A stretch of 64,000 nt of DNA, from contig NZ_QICS01000005.1 in assembly GCF_003201285.1 (NCBI RefSeq), positions 186,001 to 250,000 of the forward strand, in the 5' to 3' direction. Below the pieces are notes generated by a model. The model had not been told where the DNA came from, ran no database searches, and saw only the letters and a program-made list of their open reading frames with translations. Every line of letters starts with the position of its first letter. Position 1 is the stretch's first letter. The stretch is from Lachnotalea glycerini. Its GTDB lineage: Bacteria; Bacillota; Clostridia; Lachnospirales; Lachnospiraceae. This document shows positions 26,804-35,240 of the stretch, piece by piece. The translations under genes and the position numbers were made by a program.

Positions 26804-27922
26804 TTGAATAAGATTAAAAAAGGAATCATCGGTGAAATTCTCTTTCTCTTACTATTTGTCGCTATTTTCTCTTGTAAAAATAATATTGAAGCCATCCTGA
26901 CATCACAAATGAATACTGAATCGGAAAGCAATCCCTTTAAAAACCGTGATACAACTCCAAAGCAAAAAAAGGATTATATTAAGTGGGTAGAATTTAATGT
27001 CACCTCAGACGCACTCAGTACGGCCTATCACTATGATATTGATTCCTATAAAACGGATATTAAGCTTGATTGGATTGAATTATTAGCCTATGCCGCCAGT
27101 AAGTGTGGGGGAGAAGTTAATAAAAAAGCAATCCTTGAAATAAAAAAAGCCGCTGAGTTAATCAAGTCCGGCGAAAGTACAATGCAAGCATTGACAGCAG
27201 ATTTAAAATATTATTCGTACTATTATGAGGCTTATAGTGCTATCTTAGATGGTTTTGTGGGTGAATACGAGATTGAAGAAGATGATGAAAACGGAGATAA
27301 GGTCTGGGTAAAAAAATATGGTCTGAAAGCTTTCTCTCCTATTGCAAAAGGCTTTCCGTACAGTGACTATGATGATTTCGGAGTATCTCGCTCTTATGGA
27401 TATCGAAGAAATCATCTAGGGCATGATATGATGGGTCAGACTGGTACACCTATTATCGCAGTAGAGTCAGGTTACATAGAGGCGCTTGGTTGGAATCAGT
27501 ATGGTGGATGGCGAATCGGCATACGAAGCTTTAATAAAAAACGCTATTATTATTATGCTCACCTTAGGCAAAATTTCCCGTATTGTAAAACCTTAAAGGA
27601 AGGGGATACAGTAACTGCGGGTGATGTCATAGGCTATATGGGGCATACTGGTTATAGCTCTAAGGAAAATGTTAACAATATTAATACAACCCACCTACAT
27701 TTTGGCCTACAATTAATCTTTGATGAATCTCAAAAAGAATGTAACAATGAAATATGGGTTGATTGCTATGCTTTAACTAACTTTTTATCTAAAAATAGAA
27801 GCGAGGCTGTCAAGAATGAAGAAACTAAGGAATGGTACCGTGTGTACGATATGAAAGAAGAAAGTACTGAAACAGCAGAAAACGCAGTAACAGAAGCCTT
27901 TCTTATAAAAAGTATTGAATAA
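26804..27922 (+). CDS. M23-family peptidoglycan endopeptidase
   Basis: 372 residues. One N-terminal hydrophobic segment (GEILFLLLFVAIF, about 8-22) anchors or exports it. A helical middle (about 50-195) precedes the LytM/M23 domain, with zinc ligands in NHLGHDMMG (HxGxD) and THLHFGL (HxH). The repeated YYYYAHLRQ segment is normal for the fold. It should cut peptide cross-links in the wall. The frame is open from 26633, but a promoter at 26759 lies in that extension, so I take TTG at 26804 (LNKIKKGIIG). This start is not certain. Confidence 0.8.
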   Translation: MNKIKKGIIGEILFLLLFVAIFSCKNNIEAILTSQMNTESESNPFKNRDTTPKQKKDYIKWVEFNVTSDALSTAYHYDIDSYKTDIKLDWIELLAYAASKCGGEVNKKAILEIKKAAELIKSGESTMQALTADLKYYSYYYEAYSAILDGFVGEYEIEEDDENGDKVWVKKYGLKAFSPIAKGFPYSDYDDFGVSRSYGYRRNHLGHDMMGQTGTPIIAVESGYIEALGWNQYGGWRIGIRSFNKKRYYYYAHLRQNFPYCKTLKEGDTVTAGDVIGYMGHTGYSSKENVNNINTTHLHFGLQLIFDESQKECNNEIWVDCYALTNFLSKNRSEAVKNEETKEWYRVYDMKEESTETAENAVTEAFLIKSIE

Positions 27923-27935
27923 TTCTCTAACACAT

Positions 27936-27973
27936 TACGGCTAATTACCTCTCAAAGATGATAATTAGCCGTA
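27936..27973. terminator. Hairpin after the M23 gene
   Basis: TACGGCTAATTA (27936-27947) pairs perfectly with TAATTAGCCGTA (27962-27973). It lies between convergent genes. No long T-run follows on the plus strand. On the minus side there is also none. Confidence 0.6.
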
Positions 27974-28007
27974 GGATGAGTTATATTATATTATTTCAAA
28001 ATTTTTC

Positions 28008-28754
28008 TTATAGTTTTTTTAATACATCTATAGCTTCTTTCTCAAGCATATGATTTGCATGTTCTTTTATATAGGCCAGTACAAGCTTATTATTTTCTAT
28101 TCTTGCTGCAAATTCCATGGCGCGAACTATAAAGCTATTCACCACATCTTGATCCATTCCAGCAAAGTCCGTAAGCAGGTAATATTGTTCGTTGTTTCTA
28201 TATAAACTAGAAGGTATCTGTGACTTAACTGACTTACATAATTGCTCCAGATGAGATAAGTTAGCAAATTGAAACATATACTGCTTTTTATCCTTAATGT
28301 TACTTTTCTCCTCTTTTAGCTCTTTTGTTTTTGCTTCGTCTTTGTTTGGCTGATCAATCATGTCATTATACTGAGCCATTATTTCTTGAAAGCACATAAA
28401 CTTTTCCTTGCCAGTCATATGAAGAATTTCCTTTAGATGTTCCTTGCCTATCAATTCTACTGCATCACTGGCTGCCAGTATATTTTCAATCATTTGATTT
28501 ACCTGACGATCTGGATCTACTGCAGTAAAGCTCAATACAAGCTTACTGTCAGAAAGTAACATGGCTTGGATTTCTTGCAAATTACTGTTTAATTGAAATC
28601 CTGCCTCTTCTCCCTTTTTCATTATATTTCTCATAAACTCAGAGGCAGCCTCTCTATTTGTATAAAGCTCCTGCAAAGCATAACCCATTTGATCAATTTC
28701 GCTCATAGTAATTACACATTGCACGGTATATTCATTTATTTTAGAAAACGTCAT
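28008..28754 (-). CDS. mecA: MecA-like adaptor protein
   Basis: 248 residues. The N-terminal stretch FSKINEYTVQCVITMSEIDQMG fits the MecA pattern, followed by an acidic/lysine linker (about 140-165) and a C-terminal domain (about 165-248) like the ClpC-binding part. MecA-type adaptors hand substrates to the ClpC-ClpP protease. Similarity is distant, so the assignment is moderate. The ATG at 28754 fits MecA starts better than the in-frame ATGs nine and five codons upstream. A CIRCE element overlaps the promoter, which links it to the heat-shock response. Confidence 0.7.
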   Translation of the reverse strand: MTFSKINEYTVQCVITMSEIDQMGYALQELYTNREAASEFMRNIMKKGEEAGFQLNSNLQEIQAMLLSDSKLVLSFTAVDPDRQVNQMIENILAASDAVELIGKEHLKEILHMTGKEKFMCFQEIMAQYNDMIDQPNKDEAKTKELKEEKSNIKDKKQYMFQFANLSHLEQLCKSVKSQIPSSLYRNNEQYYLLTDFAGMDQDVVNSFIVRAMEFAARIENNKLVLAYIKEHANHMLEKEAIDVLKKL

Positions 28755-28836
28755 ATCTACCACCATCCTCTCACTATTCAATCGGTAATATATGATTCGT
28801 TTGTAATAACGCTCCTGTTATATTTGTTATACTTTA

Positions 28837-28879
28837 TATATATCACACATTATTAGCACTGTCAATAGTTGAGTGCTAA
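28837..28879 (-). promoter_or_regulatory. CIRCE operator overlapping the mecA-like promoter
   Basis: TTAGCACTG (28853-28861), nine bases, GAGTGCTAA (28871-28879): the CIRCE inverted repeat with a single mismatch in one arm. On the minus strand TTGACA (28860-28865), a 17-base spacer and TATATA (28837-28842) form a promoter whose -35 lies inside the CIRCE. HrcA binding there would block transcription until heat stress. Confidence 0.88.
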
Positions 28880-28974
28880 TAATAATTTATTTCCAAAAAT
28901 CCCATATTTTATCTGAATATTCAACCATTGCAAGAAAGCGGTCAAATCAAGATCAACTCACTAGGAAACAATGT

Positions 28975-31900
28975 TTAATTACTTATATTCAACAATTTTT
29001 GAAATTCACTTTTTTCAAATGGCTGAATTGAAATATGATTTTTATTTGGATTGGCAAAAACAAAAGTTTTATCCACATAATCCACATAGTTTTGGAGCTT
29101 GTCATTGGTTGCGCTGATAATTGCTTGAAAACCCATTTTTCGTATCAGTTCTACGCAGCTTCCAACCTTTTCCCCATCCATTTTAGAAAATGCTTCATCT
29201 AAAACAACTAATCGGATGGTGGGATTTCTTCTGGAATTTTCTTTTGTATGAATCTTATAGATCTGAGCAAAGCTTGCTAGCAGAGCGATATAAAGAGGAT
29301 TCTGTCCTTCTCCTCCTGAGTTTTTTGATAACATCTTGCTTAAGCGCATCGGTGGCATCCCATCAATCAACTGTTCCATGTCAAAGGATAAATAAGTTCG
29401 ATAATCCGCATATTTCTCCATATGAAAACGTGCTTCTTCCAGCTCCTTAGTATCACAGTTTTCCGGTGGCATAAAGATTTCAATCAGCTCATTAATTAAC
29501 TCACCGTAGTTTTCAGTATGTCCTTTCGAAAACAAATCTAGCTGATTCTCCATGTGATTGGACAATTGCATTGGATTTACCTCCAAATTCTCATCCATAA
29601 ACATATTGTAAAACTTTCCATCTTCCCCCTTATTTTTTGTAATGATAAAGCGATATTTTTCCTTACCAAAGTCAGAGCTTGACAATATTTTATTTAACTC
29701 ATCCTTTTGCTGCATTGCTTCTTTTATAGAATCTCGTATTTTATAGATAAAATCAGTTTTAAAATGATGAATTGCAGTTCTTGCCTGACTTGCCGCCTTT
29801 TCACTAAACTCTTGCAGCTTGTCGCTTTTTAGCTTGTTAAGCAATTCTTCAAAGTCTTTATTATCTCTACCCGTTGTCGAATACCCCCGAAAGGAATACT
29901 CTCTTTGATAATTCTCCCGGATATGAATTAGCTTCTCATACTCAGCATTGGCACTGCTGTCTACTGAAAACTTTTTATTCATAAGCCAGTTTTTTAAGCG
30001 CTCCGGCCTCTCACCTGACTTTTGTCTGATTAACTCCTGAAAGCTTTCCTCCTGCCGCTCGTCTTTTACAAAATCCTTTTCCTTTATCACAAGCTCACCG
30101 GTCAGCATGGTTCGTTCTTCTTTAAAATCTATCAGTGCTTTCGTTTTTGACCTTTGTTCAACGATAAAATGCTCTTTTTGTGTTATCTTTGCCTTTAATT
30201 GTTGCTCTAGTAAATCTTTCTTTTCTTTCCACTCCCTGATATCTTTTTCTTTTAATCCTTCGATCTTAATCTCAAGAGATTCTTTTTCTACCTGTCTGGG
30301 TTTCATTTGTTTAATGTCCAATAAGTATTTTTCGTAGACCTCAAGATCGTCTTGCAAGGGTTCAAATGCCAGCATTTCCTTATATTCACGTAGAAGCTCA
30401 CTGTATGGACTTTTCTCCTCTTTGATTGAATTCAGTCTTTTGTTAAGCCGTATCATTCTTTGTTCGATTACATTTTTCCCTATATAAGCAAAATCTGTGT
30501 AGTTCCTTGGATTCATATGCTGTATTTTATAATTATGGTAGAGCAGGCAGTCCATTGTTACCGCGCTCTTATTCTGCCTTAATTGTTCTGTGTTTTCACA
30601 CTTTATTACGCTTCCCATCAGGTAATCCACATATGCTTTTGCATAATCAACTTCACTTAATACCTCATTTGCTAAAGAATTGTCTAATACAGGCTTGGAA
30701 GCCTTCATCACCCGTTCTGAATCAATAACAGACACTTTATAATACTTCTTCACATCCATCGTATGATAAATCTCAATGGCCGCTTTCGCGTACTTAGGAG
30801 AAACAATAAGGGACAACTTGTTGTTTCCCATATAGCCTTCTACTGCATTTCTCCATAAATCTTCTTTTACCTCCAGTAAATCAGCTACTATATGAACCTC
30901 AATTTCCTTATCAAAGCGCTCTTTTAGCTGCTCTTTTAGCAATTCTCTTGCTTCATTTATGTATGCCGGATATGCCTTTTTCCCTGCTTGAAGCTCTTTC
31001 ATTTCCTCATAAAGCTCCAACGACTCTTTTTGAAGTGTCTTAAGCTTTTCCTCTACATCATCACGATCTCTTTGCAGATTGTCTCTTGCTTTCTTTAGTG
31101 CTGACTGCATCTGAGATAGCTGATTGGAATTAGTTTGGTAACTGATAAAACCTTCTATATAAAGCTTAATCTCATCTGATAAAAATCCCATATCAAGCCA
31201 GCCTTCTAAGCCTTTTGCTATTTTATCATATTTTACCTTACTGCTATTTAAAAATTCAAGTAATTGATTCATTGACCTAAGCTCGGTTTCAAGGTGTGTA
31301 TAGCCACTGTTTTCAATTGCAATCATAACCTCATCACGCTGCTTTTGAAGCTGTTCAATCTCTTCATCAACTGCTTTAATTCTTTCCTCCATCCCGTCTA
31401 AATCACCCTGATAAACACCTTGTTTTTGAGCTATTTCCTCCATGCGCTGTTCTATTGTATATATGTCTAATTTATCTATCTGATATTGATATTGCTGTGA
31501 TTGCTTCCATCGCTTTTGAAAGTCTTCATATTGATTATGAATCTCCTCTAGCTTCAGAATCTCCCGTCTTGTGTCCTCTAAGCGTCTTCGCAAACGAACA
31601 TATTGAATCACACTGTCTTGCATATCTTCGATATGAATATTTTTTTCCATACAAATATAGTTTTTTACAAAATCCTCCAACCTCATATTCATTCGAAATG
31701 GAATCGCTTTTTTAAACAGTGACGGAAACTTCTTATCGTCAAGACCACCTAAATAGGTTTCATATAATTTAGCTCTAAACTTTTCATTGGTTCTGCTATA
31801 ATCCCACTGCTCCTTTTCGTATTGACCGTTCAGCCATTCTTTAAGCTCGCGTATAGACATTGGCCTGTCGCTTTGTCTGTAATTATTGACAGGCAGACGG

Positions 31901-32313
31901 CCTTTATGCCAGAAAAACATTCTTTCTGCATCATTAGCCGGCACATCAATATCAAATATAATTCCAACACACTGATACTCATCTTTTTCCATATTCTTAA
32001 ATTCTAATACAATTGTAGTGGAAAAGTTCTGATTTCTCAGATAACCTGCCTCATCGTTTTCCGAAACTACTTTCATTCCCCTTAGGTATTCCATCAAGGT
32101 TCTGTCCGAATCATCCTTTGCTGCCTTATTAAAAAAGCCGCGCCCATTTGTATCGGCATATAATAAGAGCTGTAGTGCATCGAGTACTGTTGATTTACCG
32201 CTTCCTGAATGTCCCGTAAAGAAGTTAATTCCAGTACTAAAGGATAATACTTTTTTATTAATATAATGCCAATTGTTCAGACACATTCTCGTCATCCCCT
32301 GAAATGCAGTCAT
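28975..32313 (-). CDS. jetC: JetC/MksB-like SMC ATPase
   Basis: 1112 residues. Walker A GHSGSGKST (about 30-38), long coiled coils (about 230-900) with a hinge-like globular part near 470-600, the ABC signature SGGEGQ (about 997) and Walker B LVVLDEAFSKMD (about 1030). This is the SMC-type motor of Wadjet (JetC) and MksBEF/MukBEF complexes, which extrude DNA loops. It is last in a four-gene operon. The ATG at 32313 has GAGGAGGAGGAAG upstream and overlaps jetB by 56 bases. The frame is open to 32370. No JetD follows: the next gene downstream is mecA. Confidence 0.88.
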   Translation of the reverse strand: MTAFQGMTRMCLNNWHYINKKVLSFSTGINFFTGHSGSGKSTVLDALQLLLYADTNGRGFFNKAAKDDSDRTLMEYLRGMKVVSENDEAGYLRNQNFSTTIVLEFKNMEKDEYQCVGIIFDIDVPANDAERMFFWHKGRLPVNNYRQSDRPMSIRELKEWLNGQYEKEQWDYSRTNEKFRAKLYETYLGGLDDKKFPSLFKKAIPFRMNMRLEDFVKNYICMEKNIHIEDMQDSVIQYVRLRRRLEDTRREILKLEEIHNQYEDFQKRWKQSQQYQYQIDKLDIYTIEQRMEEIAQKQGVYQGDLDGMEERIKAVDEEIEQLQKQRDEVMIAIENSGYTHLETELRSMNQLLEFLNSSKVKYDKIAKGLEGWLDMGFLSDEIKLYIEGFISYQTNSNQLSQMQSALKKARDNLQRDRDDVEEKLKTLQKESLELYEEMKELQAGKKAYPAYINEARELLKEQLKERFDKEIEVHIVADLLEVKEDLWRNAVEGYMGNNKLSLIVSPKYAKAAIEIYHTMDVKKYYKVSVIDSERVMKASKPVLDNSLANEVLSEVDYAKAYVDYLMGSVIKCENTEQLRQNKSAVTMDCLLYHNYKIQHMNPRNYTDFAYIGKNVIEQRMIRLNKRLNSIKEEKSPYSELLREYKEMLAFEPLQDDLEVYEKYLLDIKQMKPRQVEKESLEIKIEGLKEKDIREWKEKKDLLEQQLKAKITQKEHFIVEQRSKTKALIDFKEERTMLTGELVIKEKDFVKDERQEESFQELIRQKSGERPERLKNWLMNKKFSVDSSANAEYEKLIHIRENYQREYSFRGYSTTGRDNKDFEELLNKLKSDKLQEFSEKAASQARTAIHHFKTDFIYKIRDSIKEAMQQKDELNKILSSSDFGKEKYRFIITKNKGEDGKFYNMFMDENLEVNPMQLSNHMENQLDLFSKGHTENYGELINELIEIFMPPENCDTKELEEARFHMEKYADYRTYLSFDMEQLIDGMPPMRLSKMLSKNSGGEGQNPLYIALLASFAQIYKIHTKENSRRNPTIRLVVLDEAFSKMDGEKVGSCVELIRKMGFQAIISATNDKLQNYVDYVDKTFVFANPNKNHISIQPFEKSEFQKLLNISN

Positions 32314-32917
32314 CTTCCTCCTCCTCACTTTCCTGATATTGTGTAATAATGTTTCGTACTTCTTCTGCATGTAATAATAAATTAATGGAAGGATATAAGA
32401 TTAGATTAGTTTCTCCTTTTATCTCACCATCAAAATCGAGTAAATCGATTATCTGATATTTACGAAGTACTGTTATCGTTTTTTTGATTTCTGTAATGGG
32501 AAGTGCTTTATTATCCCATAACCGAAACAGATTGATTTTATCGTAAACCTCATCAAGTGAAGCATAGACATGTACAGCATTTGATACGCTGTTCATCTTT
32601 TCTTCAAAAATCAGTTTGAGTAAAAGGATAAAAATTGTTGTCAGCTTACTTAATTTTTCTCCCAGCAAATGACTGCTTCTAAGAGCCATCACGCCGTACT
32701 GCCTGTTTTCGATTAGTTCAATGCCTGCTATTTTGAAATATTCCATAAGAAATTCAAGGTGTTTTTCACATACTCTGTATTCTTTGTTGTATTGATATCT
32801 GGCTGTCTTTTTGTCATATTTTCGCTCTAGTATAAATGTCTGAGCCTGCAAAAGTGATATGGTCTTTGTCACTTCTTCCTGTTCCTCTTCTGTGAGGTCT
32901 TTATAGTACTGAATCAT
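32258..32917 (-). CDS. jetB: JetB/MksE-like accessory protein (DUF4194)
   Basis: 219 residues, winged-helix type. The segment NRQYGVMALRSSHLLGEKLSKLTTIFILLLKLIFEEK is typical of DUF4194, the JetB family. The C-terminus is strongly acidic (ESEEEEDDCISGDDENVSE). It should bind the kleisin JetA and DNA. It overlaps jetA by 17 bases and jetC by 56, and AAGGAGGAG lies before the ATG, which shows tight translational coupling. Confidence 0.87.
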   Translation of the reverse strand: MIQYYKDLTEEEQEEVTKTISLLQAQTFILERKYDKKTARYQYNKEYRVCEKHLEFLMEYFKIAGIELIENRQYGVMALRSSHLLGEKLSKLTTIFILLLKLIFEEKMNSVSNAVHVYASLDEVYDKINLFRLWDNKALPITEIKKTITVLRKYQIIDLLDFDGEIKGETNLILYPSINLLLHAEEVRNIITQYQESEEEEDDCISGDDENVSEQLALY

Positions 32918-34316
32918 CGCGCTCCTCCTTGTTTTCTTGCAATGTCTCTTTCTTTAATTCAAAGGTAAGCTTTGGATAGCTGTATCTGTCATTTTGGATG
33001 ATGGCTTGTTTGTATTTATTGACCCGAAACGGACTTTTCTTTCGTATGCTATAGTCGTAGGCCAGAATAAGCAATTCAAATTCTCCCTGTGTCTTAACAC
33101 TGGCTTCATTGGTTGTGTATACTCCCTGTTCCATTCTCTGTAAAATAAAGCTTTCAATCTCTTTTTTACTGTATCTATTTTTATTTTGATTCAGCTTCAG
33201 TATTTCTTCTAGGCTTAAGTCTTCTGTTGCATTTTCTTCTGTTGCAATGGTATCTTCAAACGTCTTTTTTTTCCCTCTCTTTTGATACATTGCTTCTTGT
33301 GAAATGATAGTAAAGTCATTAAGCAATATGGTATCAGCGATTTTTTCCAGTATGCTGTCCTTTCGCCTTTCATTCATCATACCAAGCAGCTTCACCACAT
33401 TTCCTTTGACATTGTCATCATTATTTAGCATATATTCCAAACGTCTTACCGTAGCTCTTATATATTTGCTATGCTCTGAATCAATACGTGCAATTCTTTT
33501 TTCCATATTGGCAACGCCGCGCTCTACATGGTCAAGGATTTCATTCATTTCTTGTTCTATCTTTTCAGAGTCTATCCGGCTTAACTGCATCCTCTGTCTC
33601 AGCATCAATTGTCTTTGCTCATCTTCTCTAATTTTCTTTAGAAGTGTTTTGATATCATTTTTATAGATATAGAAATTATCGCCTGTTTTTAACAGCGCAT
33701 ATTTTTTATTAACAACATTTTCTACATAGCCGTTTAAATGCTCTTGCAACAAAGCTTCATAGCTTTCCTGCTTTAATAATGCCTCGAAAAATTTATCCAT
33801 ATTGTGAAGCATGTCCTGAAGTGCCCGATTTAGCTTTGCTGTATTAACCATGGCGGTCTTAAGCAGCTCAATACCTGCCTTATTGTCATGATAAAAAGAA
33901 TAAAGGTTTGTATAAACATTCTGAATGTATAAATCAGTCTCATCTGCTTGAGGATTGTCAAGCTTTTGAAATGTCTCTATGAATATAGATGCATAATCTG
34001 GAATTACGACATTCGTTTTAAACGCTCCGTAATCTTCTATCTTACGAAGCCATCCAAACTTTACTAATTTCGTGAAAATCCGTGTTGCAATAGGCTCAAG
34101 CTTATCGGTATCCTCCTCTGTATCATCTGCTGATATATCTACCAAACGATTTGAAAAGCAGTCTGCCAATAGCTGAATGCAAGTTTCTTTACTAAGGAAA
34201 TAATCATTATAAAGATATTCATCGTAAATTAAAAGTAACGATTCAATATAAATATAACGATTTCTCGACTTAAATAAACTAAAGAACTGCTCTGGTATAT
34301 TATAAATTCCTTTCAC
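32901..34316 (-). CDS. jetA: JetA/MksF-like kleisin
   Basis: 471 residues. The N-terminal winged helix (IPEQFFSLFKSRNRYIYIESLLLIYDEY) is characteristic of the JetA family in Clostridia. Helical and coiled-coil regions follow (about 165-340). Kleisins bridge the SMC heads. The start is GTG with GGGAGGT four bases upstream. The gene before it, for the Cys/His-rich protein, ends 14 bases upstream. The C-terminal part is charged and probably flexible. Confidence 0.87.
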   Translation of the reverse strand: MKGIYNIPEQFFSLFKSRNRYIYIESLLLIYDEYLYNDYFLSKETCIQLLADCFSNRLVDISADDTEEDTDKLEPIATRIFTKLVKFGWLRKIEDYGAFKTNVVIPDYASIFIETFQKLDNPQADETDLYIQNVYTNLYSFYHDNKAGIELLKTAMVNTAKLNRALQDMLHNMDKFFEALLKQESYEALLQEHLNGYVENVVNKKYALLKTGDNFYIYKNDIKTLLKKIREDEQRQLMLRQRMQLSRIDSEKIEQEMNEILDHVERGVANMEKRIARIDSEHSKYIRATVRRLEYMLNNDDNVKGNVVKLLGMMNERRKDSILEKIADTILLNDFTIISQEAMYQKRGKKKTFEDTIATEENATEDLSLEEILKLNQNKNRYSKKEIESFILQRMEQGVYTTNEASVKTQGEFELLILAYDYSIRKKSPFRVNKYKQAIIQNDRYSYPKLTFELKKETLQENKEERDDSVL

Positions 34317-34330
34317 ACTTACCTCCCAGG

Positions 34331-35095
34331 TTATCGATTGCCTTGATAGCTTTTCTCTGCCGGATATCCACCCTTTAGTTTTTGCATGCCTCTTTGTAAT
34401 GCATCCCTGGAATTTTTCCAGTCTGCATCTGCATTACGATAATCATACTTATCCACCAGCCACGAAATATCCTGCTCCATTCTTGCCATGTTGTTCTTCA
34501 TAATTGGAAATACCACTTGCGTGTACTGTATATGTTGCTGCTGATTCAGCTTAGATGCTGCAAGATTTGTTACCTCCCCAAAATGATGCAGGCAAAAACC
34601 CTTCGAATGTTTGATATGCTCGATAAATTCAGGCTGATTCATAAATAAATAGAAAAAGGTATCCAAATATCTATTATAGGTATTTTGAATATAATCACAG
34701 ACAAAGCAGGTGCTTTCTTTTTGTGCCATCCATTCTGCAAGCTGATTTGACTTGAGATTGTTAGGTTTTTTCAACTTATTTAAAAATGTCTGTTTCTCTG
34801 GAGCGTATTTTTCTAGCTGCTTCTCCAACTCTTGATTTATTTTCTTTATATGAGTTTTTAAAATTAAGGCATTTCCTAATGAATTTCCATACTGATACAT
34901 TTTCTTAAAGTGATGCCTGCAAAAACCCATATGATCGGTTTGCTCTCTGATGTCACTTTCCATATAGGAAGAACAAGCGCCTAGTGTAAAATCTAAGGCA
35001 TCTTGTTCTAATTTATTTTCAATGTAGCAAAATGGACACTCATCATCAGCCTGAAAAGCCTCTATCAGCGGTATTGTATATAATTTTTCTTTCAT
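34331..35095 (-). CDS. Duplicated CxxC/CxHH protein (DUF6062-like), first gene of the Jet operon
   Basis: 254 residues, first in the jetABC operon. It has the same cysteine/histidine pattern twice: CPFC (about 21-24) with GFCRHH (about 57-62), and CFVC (about 129-132) with GFCLHH (about 165-170). Such modules probably bind zinc. It resembles the DUF6062 family of Clostridia. No function is known. In classical Wadjet operons the fourth gene codes for JetD, a nuclease with a Toprim fold, and this protein shows none of its features. Its constant place next to JetA suggests a partner or a DNA/RNA or nucleotide sensor, which is inference. Confidence 0.75.
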   Translation of the reverse strand: MKEKLYTIPLIEAFQADDECPFCYIENKLEQDALDFTLGACSSYMESDIREQTDHMGFCRHHFKKMYQYGNSLGNALILKTHIKKINQELEKQLEKYAPEKQTFLNKLKKPNNLKSNQLAEWMAQKESTCFVCDYIQNTYNRYLDTFFYLFMNQPEFIEHIKHSKGFCLHHFGEVTNLAASKLNQQQHIQYTQVVFPIMKNNMARMEQDISWLVDKYDYRNADADWKNSRDALQRGMQKLKGGYPAEKSYQGNR

Positions 35096-35136
35096 TTTGA
35101 ACCCAGCTTTCTATTCTTGCTCTAATATTTCGCTTT

Positions 35137-35166
35137 ATTATATCATAATTCAGATAAACTTAGCAA
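35137..35166 (-). promoter_or_regulatory. Promoter of the Jet operon, inside the upstream terminator
   Basis: On the minus strand TTGCTA (35161-35166), 18-base spacer and a perfect TATAAT (35137-35142). The -35 lies in the foot of the hairpin that ends the ABC operon. Confidence 0.6.
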
Positions 35167-35191
35167 AGGCTGAGCGTTTGCTCAGCCTTTG
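35164..35191 (-). terminator. Terminator of the amino-acid ABC operon
   Basis: CAAAGGCTGAGC (35164-35175) pairs perfectly with GCTCAGCCTTTG (35180-35191) over a four-base loop. The T-run after it on the minus strand is weak (GCTAAGTTT), but the stem is very strong. Confidence 0.75.
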
Positions 35192-35240
35192 TGAAAATTT
35201 TACCTTTGTTATGTTTCAACTTATCTTTATAATACAAGCT

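Noticed and set aside
28881-28974. Possible remnant of jetD downstream of jetC
   Set aside because: Only about 90 AT-rich bases lie between jetC and the CIRCE element, with no coding similarity to a Toprim or DUF2220 domain.
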